Origin: Elusimicrobiota bacterium
Lineage (GTDB): Bacteria > Elusimicrobiota > Elusimicrobia > Elusimicrobiales > Elusimicrobiaceae
Length of the DNA stretch: 15,491 nucleotides
Direction: 5' to 3'
NCBI GenBank assembly: GCA_031259485.1
Contig: JAIRLH010000119.1
Span: forward strand, 1-15,491
This document shows, piece by piece, positions 1 to 5,826 of this stretch. The position numbers and the translations under genes are program-made. The stretch's first letter is position 1. Each line of letters opens with the position of its first letter. Below the pieces are notes generated by a model. That model made no database searches. It was not told the origin of the DNA and worked only from the letters and a program-made list of their open reading frames with translations.

Positions 1-677
1 ATATCCGGCAAAACGTCCAGAGAAGCAAAAGAGGTATGCCTGCGCGCGTTTGCGTCAAAAGGCGATATGCGCACCAGACGATGAACGCCGTTTTCGCTTT
101 TCAAAAAACCGTAGGCGTAATGGCCCTCTATTTGCAAAGTAATGTTTTTTATTCCGGCTTCTTCGCCCGCTAAAATATCGGTTATCGTGACTTTGAAATT
201 ATGCTGCTCCGCCCAGCGCGTGTACATGCGCAGCAGCATGTCGGCCCAGTCGCACGATTCCGTGCCGCCCGCGCCGGCATGTATACTGACTATCGCGTTA
301 AGTTTATCATTAGGATGCGAAAGTTTTGTTTTAAATTCAATTTTTTTAAGCTCACCCTCAAGCGCGGTTAACGCGGTCTGAATGCTCTCAAACTCTTTTT
401 GGTCGTTTAGCTCGCGCGCAAGTTCAAACAAAGTTTTATTGTCTTCCAGGTTTTGTTTGAGCGAGGAATAGGTTTCAATATCGGTTTTTAAAGCGTCAAT
501 TTGTTTTGAAATTTCTTTGGCTTTTTGGGAATTATTCCAAAAATCAGGCGCGGAACTTTGTTCTTCTTTAGCGGAAAGTTCGTTCTTTTTACTTTCAATA
601 TTTAAGATTTTAGCGAGGTTTATAAGCCGCGATGAAATATCCTGCAAATTATTTTCTATGTCTTTAATTTCTATCAT
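1..677 (-). CDS. prfB: Peptide chain release factor 2 (RF2), N-terminal part, runs off the left edge
   Basis: RF2 recognises UAA and UGA stop codons and triggers hydrolysis of peptidyl-tRNA on the ribosome. About 225 codons are visible, starting MIEIKDIENNLQDI. They comprise the N-terminal helical domain with the DFWNN motif and the start of the core domain, with the conserved stretches IHAGAGGTESCDWAD, MYTRWAE, YGFLKSENGVHRLVR and SPFDANARRHTSF. The frame is still open at base 1, so the GGQ catalytic loop and the tripeptide anticodon region lie outside the window. The ATG at 677 gives an N-terminus that aligns with E. coli RF2 from its first residues. No in-frame UGA and no CUUUGA-type slippery site occur near codons 20-30, so the programmed +1 frameshift found in many prfB genes is absent. 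The ribosome-binding site is weak. The gene is divergent from the pilin region. Confidence 0.95.
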   Translation of the reverse strand, partial: MIEIKDIENNLQDISSRLINLAKILNIESKKNELSAKEEQSSAPDFWNNSQKAKEISKQIDALKTDIETYSSLKQNLEDNKTLFELARELNDQKEFESIQTALTALEGELKKIEFKTKLSHPNDKLNAIVSIHAGAGGTESCDWADMLLRMYTRWAEQHNFKVTITDILAGEEAGIKNITLQIEGHYAYGFLKSENGVHRLVRISPFDANARRHTSFASLDVLPD

Positions 678-713
678 AAGCCATTGGCTGCCGCGAATAT
701 ATAAAAATATCTT

Positions 714-719
714 ATTATA
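714..719 (-). promoter_or_regulatory. Probable prfB promoter (-10 TATAAT)
   Basis: On the minus strand a perfect TATAAT lies about 37 bases before the prfB ATG, which would give a leader of roughly 30 nt. No good -35 hexamer is seen at 16-18 bp spacing, so the call rests on the -10 match and its position in an AT-rich divergent intergenic region. Confidence 0.5.
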
Positions 720-810
720 TTGTATAAAAACTTTTGCGGGTTCAGTTATTTTTTATATAACAGTATCTAAATAATAAGAGAAAGGGAAAAATAAAAATAT
801 AACAAATTTG

Positions 811-819
811 TGCTATAAT
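811..819 (+). promoter_or_regulatory. Extended -10 promoter (TGCTATAAT)
   Basis: TGCTATAAT is a perfect extended -10 element (TGn followed by TATAAT). It needs no strong -35 box, and none is seen. Transcription would start near 826 and run directly into the hairpin chain at 860-1102. No plausible coding start with a ribosome-binding site follows until the pilin gene at 1152, so this promoter most likely drives the structured RNA, and possibly the pilin by readthrough. Confidence 0.6.
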
Positions 820-825
820 AAAAAT

Positions 826-1110
826 AAGCGGTAGAATTAAGGATCAAAAGGTCGTTATATGTAAGCTTCAAAGGCTTATAAAAATTTAAATGCGTTTTTG
901 GGTGTTTTGCCTTAACAGGGCTAAAACAGCTTTTGGGATACCAAAAGCACATTCGTGGTCCAAAAACAGCTCGTTATCAAGCACAAAGCGAAGGGAAGTC
1001 ATGAGCCTTTTGCTTTGTGCTGAATGTTTCCCGTCCGTAAGGACGGGAAACTACGGCTGTTATATTTTGAGTTACCACGAATGGCTCAAATATGATGGCC
1101 GTTTTTGTTT
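826..1110 (+). ncRNA. Candidate structured non-coding RNA or long regulatory leader, class unknown
   Basis: Helices found by eye, in order: 860-866/874-880; 904-911/919-927 with one bulge; 929-936/941-948 closed by GATA; 980-995/1006-1021, 16 bp with two G-U pairs and a 10-nt loop; 1026-1036/1041-1051, a perfect 11 bp closed by the GNRA-type loop GTAA; and 1053-1071/1085-1102, followed by a T-rich tract. Adjacent helices are separated by one to four bases at three junctions. In addition 950-959 (CATTCGTGGT) is perfectly complementary to 1074-1083 within the loop of the last hairpin. A promoter at 811-819 and a terminator at the 3' end make it a self-contained transcription unit of about 285 nt. 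I see none of the signature motifs of tmRNA, RNase P RNA, SRP RNA, 6S RNA or the c-di-GMP-I riboswitch. Ends are estimates. It may act alone or as the leader of the downstream pilin gene. Confidence 0.6.
1053..1110 (+). terminator. Intrinsic terminator ending the structured RNA
   Basis: The arms 1053-1071 and 1085-1102 pair over 18 bp. Three of the pairs are G-U and one T is bulged. The outer clamp is ACGGC/GCCGT, and TTTTTGTTT follows at once. The 13-nt loop (1072-1084) is unusually large and contains the ten bases complementary to 950-959. It sits about 40 bases before the pilin start codon, so it either ends an independent RNA or attenuates pilin transcription. Confidence 0.65.
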
Positions 1111-1125
1111 GAAGGTGTCATTCTT

Positions 1126-1131
1126 TATAAA
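1126..1131 (+). promoter_or_regulatory. Possible separate promoter for the first pilin gene (TATAAA)
   Basis: A TATAAA box lies just after the terminator and would start transcription near 1138, giving a very short leader that still contains the AGGTG ribosome-binding site at 1141-1145. The -35 region at normal spacing is only a T-run, so this is a weak call. Confidence 0.3.
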
Positions 1132-1151
1132 AAAACAACGAGGTGCAAACT

Positions 1152-1682
1152 ATGAAAAATGCAAAAGGAGTTACGTTAATTGAATTATTGGTGGTAGTTT
1201 TAATCATCGCAATACTTGCCGCCATTGCTCTGCCGCAGTATCATAAAGCCGCAGGAAAAGCAAAAGTTTCTCAAGCCATTGTTTTGACTAATGCCGCCGC
1301 TTCTGCTCTTGAAAGATATTATCTTATTAACGGTAAATATCCTGACTCAAGAATAGAGGATATTGATACCTTCAATCCTTTGATAGATATAACTTTTCCA
1401 AGTCCTTTGCCTAATGGCTTAAAATTTAGATATTATGAAAATATTTATTTGACATTCTTCTTCCCTTATAGAAAGAACCATATATTTATTTCAAAAGTAT
1501 TAGATAGGGCGGATTCTATGTGGAAACGCGGCTTGGCGTGTTGGACAGAAGATACCTCTGAAACAAACAGTGCGGCGCAAAATTTATGTAAAGCAATTTG
1601 TGGGCATAATAATGTCATAAGACTATGGGGGTCTGGCCAATACGGCTGCATATTTGATAATCTTAATGCAACGCCGTTATAA
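1152..1682 (+). CDS. Type IV pilin-like protein (prepilin with N-terminal methylation motif)
   Basis: A 176-residue prepilin-like protein, expected to be cut by a prepilin peptidase and assembled into a type IV pilus or pseudopilus at the envelope. The short leader MKNAKG is followed by VTLIELLVVVLII, giving the conserved Glu at mature position 5 and a long hydrophobic helix (about residues 7-30) ending in ALPQY. Mature position 1 is Val rather than the usual Phe. Cysteines sit at 130, 146, 150 and 166, and the CW...LCKAICG pattern resembles the second pilin in this window. I prefer the ATG at 1152 over the GTG at 1143, because AGGTG at 1141-1145 then sits 6 bases upstream and the GTG is part of that ribosome-binding site. 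The gene stands alone between prfB and pheS and is more AT-rich than its neighbours. No pilus assembly genes are nearby, so the exact role (pilus, secretion, DNA uptake) is open. Confidence 0.85.
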   Translation: MKNAKGVTLIELLVVVLIIAILAAIALPQYHKAAGKAKVSQAIVLTNAAASALERYYLINGKYPDSRIEDIDTFNPLIDITFPSPLPNGLKFRYYENIYLTFFFPYRKNHIFISKVLDRADSMWKRGLACWTEDTSETNSAAQNLCKAICGHNNVIRLWGSGQYGCIFDNLNATPL

Positions 1683-1726
1683 AGATCGTTCTGTACGGAT
1701 AATAACAGTGCTTCATATATAGAAAC

Positions 1727-1758
1727 TCCCCGCAGTCTATGCGGGGATTGTTTGTTTT
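1727..1758 (+). terminator. Intrinsic terminator after the first pilin gene
   Basis: An 8-bp GC-rich stem, TCCCCGCA (1727-1734) and TGCGGGGA (1740-1747) with a 5-nt loop, is followed by TTGTTTGTTTT. It separates the pilin gene from the pheS promoter. Confidence 0.85.
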
Positions 1759-1788
1759 ACAGATAAGGATATTTTTATCCGAATTTTC

Positions 1789-1794
1789 TATAAT
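1789..1794 (+). promoter_or_regulatory. pheS promoter (-10 TATAAT) placed for a leaderless mRNA
   Basis: A perfect TATAAT ends 8 bases before the pheS ATG at 1803, so transcription should begin at or within a base or two of the start codon. No Shine-Dalgarno sequence precedes the ATG. The palindrome GGATA-TTTT-TATCC at 1767-1780 occupies the -35/spacer region and could be a protein-binding site. No good -35 hexamer is present. Confidence 0.6.
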
Positions 1795-1802
1795 CTTAAT
1801 AT

Positions 1803-2852
1803 ATGACAGAAGAACTCAAAACAAAATTGGAAAAGCTCGATACTGAATATTCCCAAAAAATCGCGGCCTGCGCTGACAGCGCGGCATTACAGGATTTGCA
1901 GGTGGCTGTTCTGGGGCGCAAAGGCGCTTTGACGGAGCTGCTTAAAAACCTCAAAGACATGCCGCTGGAGGACAAAAAAATATTCGGTCCTTTAAGCAAT
2001 GATTTAAAAAACAAACTTACCGCCGCTTTTGAAGCGCGCCAAAGCGCGCTGGAAACCGCGCAGATTAATGCGGAACTCTCCAAAACCGATATGGATTTAA
2101 CCCTGCCCGCGCGGACTTTTGACAAAGGCCGCAGGCACCCGCTTTCCGTCGCGCAGAAGCGCATGACGGATATCCTGGCCCGCATGGGTTTTGTGTGGGC
2201 CGACGGGCCTTTTATAGAGGACGAGGAGCATAATTTTGACCTCCTTAATATTCCTAAAAACCATCCCGCGCGCGACGTACAGGATACTTTTTTTATAAAA
2301 AATACGCAAAAACAGGATTTTGTGCTGCGAACGCATACTTCGGGCGTGCAGGTGCGCACAATGAAAAAGCAAAATCCGCCGATACGCATAATCGCGCCCG
2401 GGCGCGTTTACAGGAGCGATTCCATTGACGCCACTCACTCGCCGGTTTTTCACCAAATTGAAGGCCTATATGTTGATAAAAACATAAGCCTGGCCGATTT
2501 AAAGCGGGATTTGACCGTTTTCATGCAGGGTCTGTTCGGTAAAGGCGCTCAGGTGCGCTTCCGTCCGTCGTTCTTCCCGTTTACCGAGCCCAGCGTTGAG
2601 GTTGACGTAAGCTGCGTTTTCTGCGCGGGCCAAAACGCGGCGTGCGGCGTCTGCAAAGGAACGGGGTGGAAAGAAATGCTCGGCGCCGGCATAGTGCACC
2701 CCAACGTGCTGCGCAACTGCGGCATAGACCCGGAAGAATACAGCGGCTACGCCTTCGGCATGGGTATGGAGAGATTGGCCATGTTCTCGCTCAACATCAA
2801 AGACATCAGAGCATTCTACGAAAACGATGCCCGCGTACTGGAGCAGTTTTAA
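1803..2852 (+). CDS. pheS: Phenylalanyl-tRNA synthetase alpha subunit
   Basis: Catalytic subunit of the alpha2beta2 enzyme that charges tRNA-Phe with phenylalanine in the cytoplasm. The 349 residues include the N-terminal coiled-coil arm (about 1-95), class II motif 2 around FVLRTHTSGVQVRTM (173-187), THSPVFHQIEG (211-221), the FRPSFFPFTEPS segment (253-264) and motif 3 GMGMERL (319-325). A four-cysteine insert, CVFC (271-274) and CGVC (281-284), lies just before the LGAGIVHPNVLR motif. It resembles a small zinc knuckle, absent from E. coli PheS but present in some other bacterial lineages as I recall. The only fitting start is the ATG at 1803, with no Shine-Dalgarno and a -10 box immediately upstream. 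The stop codon overlaps the pheT start by one base (TAATG), which suggests translational coupling. Confidence 0.97.
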   Translation: MTEELKTKLEKLDTEYSQKIAACADSAALQDLQVAVLGRKGALTELLKNLKDMPLEDKKIFGPLSNDLKNKLTAAFEARQSALETAQINAELSKTDMDLTLPARTFDKGRRHPLSVAQKRMTDILARMGFVWADGPFIEDEEHNFDLLNIPKNHPARDVQDTFFIKNTQKQDFVLRTHTSGVQVRTMKKQNPPIRIIAPGRVYRSDSIDATHSPVFHQIEGLYVDKNISLADLKRDLTVFMQGLFGKGAQVRFRPSFFPFTEPSVEVDVSCVFCAGQNAACGVCKGTGWKEMLGAGIVHPNVLRNCGIDPEEYSGYAFGMGMERLAMFSLNIKDIRAFYENDARVLEQF

Positions 2853-5236
2853 TGAAAATACTTTACTCGTGGCTTAAAGATTATCTTGACCTTAACCTTT
2901 GCGCGGCGGAGCTGGAAAAAAAGTTTACCGCGCTCGGCATAGAGACTGCCGAGATTAAAAATACGGGCGCGGATTTTGAGGGCGTGCACGCCGCGCGCAT
3001 AGAAAAGATAGAGCGGCACCCGAACGCGGATAAACTTTCGCTCGTCACGCTTGCCACAAAAGACGGACAGCGGTGCGTAGTCTGCGGCGCAAAAAATCTT
3101 GTGCAGGGCGATATTGTTCCGCTTGCCCGCGCGGGAGCGCGGCTTGGCAAAAACAAACTTGAAGCGGCAGAAATCCGAGGAGTGGTGAGCAAGGGCATGA
3201 TATGCTCCAGCGACGAGCTGGGCCTTACGAACACTCGCCAGAAAGGCATAATGGTGCTGGATAAAAATACGCCTGTAGGGCAGGACATTGCCGCGCTTTA
3301 CGGCCGCGCGGATATTGTTTTTGATTTGGAAATCCCGTCCAACCGGCCGGATTTGCTTTCGCACCTGGGCGTCGCGCGGGAACTTGGTATTTTGTTGAAC
3401 CTGCCGCTTAAGCAGCCGGATTATAAGGCGCGGCAGGGTAGCGGCCCGACGTTAAAAATCAACCTTGAAGCGGGGCCGGAAGGCTGCGCGCGCTATATAG
3501 GCCGCACCATCAAAAACGTCAAAAACACGCAAAGTCCGCCATGGCTGAGCGAGCGGCTTGCCGCAATGGGCGTAAATCCAAAAAACGCTTTGGTGGATAT
3601 TACGAATTATATTCTTTACGACATCGGTCACCCGCTGCACGCATTTGACGCCGACAGGCTGGAATCGGGTGAAATCAACGTGCGCTGGGCCGCCGAGGGA
3701 GAAGCTTTTACGGGCCTTGACGGCATTAACCGAGTTTTAACCGCGCAAACGCTTGTGATTGCGGACGGCAAAAAACCGGTTGCGCTGGCCGGCGTGCTGG
3801 GCGGCCGCGCGGACAGTATCGGCCAGGACACCAAAAACGTTTTCCTTGAAGCGGCATGGTTCTGGCCGCCCGCGATAAATAAGACCGCAAAAAAGATTGG
3901 GATTTCCACCGAGGCCTCGCAGAGATTTGAGCGCGGCGTTGACATTGAAAGCTGCGCAAAAGCAATGGAGCTGGCTACTAAACTTATAACTGAAATCTGC
4001 GGGGGTGAAATCTCGCAGGTCAACGATGTCTATCCCGCGAAATACCATCCGGCCGTGATTAATTTTAAGCCCGCGGATATTGCAAAAATCCTAGGCATGG
4101 ACATCGGCGAGGAGCGGCTTAAACAAATTTTCACGCAGCTTGCCGCTAAATTTGAAATACAGGGCGATAACTGGGTTTTTACCGCGCCTTCCTACCGGCG
4201 CGACTTGACTCATAAATGGGATTTGGCTGAGGAAGCCGCCCGATACAACGGCCTTGATAATTTAGCGGCCGGCGAAATCCGCTCCACGCAGGCCGCGCTT
4301 TACTTTGCCGAAAACCCAAAAAGCGTTGACATCGGCGAAAGGCTGGCCGGCAATTTAGTATCCCTCGGGTTTTTTGAGTGCAGGAATTTTGATTTTGTCT
4401 CGCTCAAAGATATAAATACTTTTGGCTTTGACGCAAAAAACACGCCCGAAATAAAAAACCCGCTTGCCGAGGGTATGCAATTCATGCGTCCCGCGCTGCT
4501 TGTTTCGCTGCTTAAAAATATTGAATACAACCAGCGCCAGAGCCGCGCAGATTTATCTTTATTTGAATACGGCAAAACCTTCGCGCTGCATAAAGGTTAT
4601 CCGCAAGAAAGCTGTACGATAGCCGGCGCGGCGACGGGCCTTACGCCGCGGACCAAATTCTTCGGCGCGGCGCAGAATCCGGTTGATTTTTACTATATCA
4701 AAGGCGCGGTTGAATTTCTGCTTGAAGGTTTTGGAAATATCGCGCTTAAATCCAGCGCAAACGCGCCGGTTTTCATGCACCCCAAAATCTGCATGGATAT
4801 AATTATTGAAGGTAAAATTTGCGGCGTTTTGGGCAAAATCCATCCGCTGGCGGCAAAGGCTTACGACATAAAGACCGATGTGTGGGCCTTTGAATTTGCC
4901 GTAAAACCGCTTGAACGTCAGTTTGACGCGCAGAAGTTTAAAGCCGCGCGCGATGTGAATATTTATCCGTCCTCGCGCAGGGATTTGTCCGTGCTGATAG
5001 ATAAGACCGTTAAATTTGAAAATGTTCGCGCGGTGATAGCGCAGGCCGCGCCCGCCGCCGTATGCGCGTTGGTGGATTTATACCAGGGCGCGGGAGTGCC
5101 GGAGAACAAAAAAAGTATAACGCTGCGTTTTGAATTTTCCGCGCCTGACCGCACTCTTACAGATAAAGAGATCAACGCGCAGGTTGAAACGGTGTTAAGT
5201 TCGCTGCAAAATCGGCTTGGCGCCGCGTTAAGATAA
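2852..5236 (+). CDS. pheT: Phenylalanyl-tRNA synthetase beta subunit
   Basis: Partner of PheS. It binds tRNA-Phe and edits mischarged Tyr-tRNA-Phe. The 794 residues match the usual bacterial length (E. coli 795). It starts MKILYSWLKDYLDL, followed by an OB-type tRNA-binding domain (about 43-150, with VVCGAKN and GMICSSDELGL), the B3/B4 editing domain (about 210-370, with STEASQRFERGVD), the B5 domain ending PSYRRDLTHKWDLAEEAARYNG (about 400-468), a synthetase-like core and a C-terminal FDX-ACB domain beginning YPSSRRDLSVLID (705-794). The reading frame is open further upstream inside pheS, but the ATG at 2852 gives the family N-terminus and the one-base overlap typical of pheST operons. The next gene starts one base after the stop. 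Confidence 0.97.
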   Translation: MKILYSWLKDYLDLNLCAAELEKKFTALGIETAEIKNTGADFEGVHAARIEKIERHPNADKLSLVTLATKDGQRCVVCGAKNLVQGDIVPLARAGARLGKNKLEAAEIRGVVSKGMICSSDELGLTNTRQKGIMVLDKNTPVGQDIAALYGRADIVFDLEIPSNRPDLLSHLGVARELGILLNLPLKQPDYKARQGSGPTLKINLEAGPEGCARYIGRTIKNVKNTQSPPWLSERLAAMGVNPKNALVDITNYILYDIGHPLHAFDADRLESGEINVRWAAEGEAFTGLDGINRVLTAQTLVIADGKKPVALAGVLGGRADSIGQDTKNVFLEAAWFWPPAINKTAKKIGISTEASQRFERGVDIESCAKAMELATKLITEICGGEISQVNDVYPAKYHPAVINFKPADIAKILGMDIGEERLKQIFTQLAAKFEIQGDNWVFTAPSYRRDLTHKWDLAEEAARYNGLDNLAAGEIRSTQAALYFAENPKSVDIGERLAGNLVSLGFFECRNFDFVSLKDINTFGFDAKNTPEIKNPLAEGMQFMRPALLVSLLKNIEYNQRQSRADLSLFEYGKTFALHKGYPQESCTIAGAATGLTPRTKFFGAAQNPVDFYYIKGAVEFLLEGFGNIALKSSANAPVFMHPKICMDIIIEGKICGVLGKIHPLAAKAYDIKTDVWAFEFAVKPLERQFDAQKFKAARDVNIYPSSRRDLSVLIDKTVKFENVRAVIAQAAPAAVCALVDLYQGAGVPENKKSITLRFEFSAPDRTLTDKEINAQVETVLSSLQNRLGAALR

Positions 5237-5237
5237 T

Positions 5238-5510
5238 ATGGACGATAAATATAAACAGCTTCATTTGCTTGTTGACCAGATTTGCGCGCGCCTTGCGGAG
5301 ACGGAGCAGGAAAATATCGTGCTGCGCGCAAAAGTGCGCGCGTTGGAGTCTTCGCTGCGCGTGATGGAAAGCGCGCAGGCAGCCGCAAAAGCCCTTAAGG
5401 AATGGAAGGATTTGACTATCTCTATACTCAAAAAATTGTATGCTAAAATAGACAAGGAAATTGAAAGGACAGAAGCGCGCTCCAGCGCGCCGCAGATAGG
5501 TGAAAAATGA
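5238..5510 (+). CDS. Small coiled-coil protein, possibly ZapB-like partner of the downstream ZapA-like protein
   Basis: A 90-residue acidic/basic helical protein. Residues about 8-50 carry leucine/isoleucine/valine heptads (LHLLVDQICARL, ENIVLRAKVRALESSL), as expected for a parallel coiled coil, and a second helix spans about 53-78. No signal peptide or membrane segment. It starts one base after the pheT stop, and its TGA overlaps the next ATG (ATGA at 5507-5510), so it is almost certainly co-translated with the following ZapA-like gene. Size, coiled-coil nature and this position suggest a ZapB-like or cell-division accessory role. That is inferred from context, because short coiled coils are not diagnostic by sequence alone. 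Confidence 0.75.
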   Translation: MDDKYKQLHLLVDQICARLAETEQENIVLRAKVRALESSLRVMESAQAAAKALKEWKDLTISILKKLYAKIDKEIERTEARSSAPQIGEK

Positions 5511-5821
5511 ACGCCGCCGACAAAGAACCCGTAAGCATCATAGTGCGCCGCATAGAGATTGACGACGTTTGGTTTGACGGCATAGGCCCGCTGGAAGTCA
5601 AAGCCATAGCGCGCGACGTTGAAATGCGCATAGAAAAGCTTTCGCGCGAAAAGAATACTTTTGATACTTTCAAACTCCTTCTGCACGCGGCCATGTATTA
5701 CGCCGCGCAGGCTTACGGCAAAACCAATAGCGCGGGCAATAAAACCAAAGAAGACAATAAGCAGCTTGACGCGGCTATAGATAAATTAACCCATGCGCTT
5801 AACAGTCTGCCGTTAAAATAA
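5507..5821 (+). CDS. zapA: ZapA-like cell division protein (FtsZ-associated)
   Basis: A 104-residue protein with the ZapA layout. It has an N-terminal beta-rich segment (IIVRRIEIDDVWFDG, about 10-24), then LEVKAIARDVEMRIEKL, which matches the family pattern of a helix with Asp/Glu-Met-Arg-x-Ile/Leu, then a second helix (TFDTFKLLLHAAMYYAAQAYG, about 51-71) equivalent to the ILAALNIA-type ZapA dimer helix, and a lysine-rich tail. ZapA bundles FtsZ protofilaments at the division site. A ZapA gene close to pheT is a recurring bacterial arrangement (Bacillus subtilis is one example as I recall), which supports the call. AGGTG precedes the ATG at a good distance. Divergence from model ZapA is substantial, so a profile search should confirm it. 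Confidence 0.65.
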   Translation: MNAADKEPVSIIVRRIEIDDVWFDGIGPLEVKAIARDVEMRIEKLSREKNTFDTFKLLLHAAMYYAAQAYGKTNSAGNKTKEDNKQLDAAIDKLTHALNSLPLK

Positions 5822-5826
5822 ATTTT

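Noticed and set aside
767..952. Minus-strand open frame of 61 codons near the prfB promoter
   Set aside because: It is AT-rich low-complexity sequence with no homology I recognise and it overlaps the promoter and hairpins on the other strand.
1026..1051. Perfect hairpin GTTTCCCGTCC-GTAA-GGACGGGAAAC considered as a CRISPR repeat
   Set aside because: It occurs once, with no spaced copies in the window and no cas genes nearby.
860..1110. Known RNA classes (tmRNA, RNase P RNA, SRP RNA, 6S RNA, c-di-GMP-I riboswitch before a pilin gene)
   Set aside because: By eye the tmRNA ends, the RNase P conserved segments, the SRP GGAAGGAAGCAG-type apical loop, the single long 6S hairpin and the GEMM GGTTACCGA-type motifs are all missing. 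An Infernal search would be decisive.
890..1183. Open frame of 97 codons on the plus strand upstream of the pilin
   Set aside because: It covers the hairpin chain and terminator and runs into the pilin start in another frame. It has no ribosome-binding site and a composition that reads as translated stem-loops, so it is better explained as structured RNA.
2642..2851. Upstream extension of pheT inside pheS
   Set aside because: The extra 70 residues are an out-of-frame reading of the conserved PheS C-terminus. The ATG at 2852 gives the standard PheT N-terminus.
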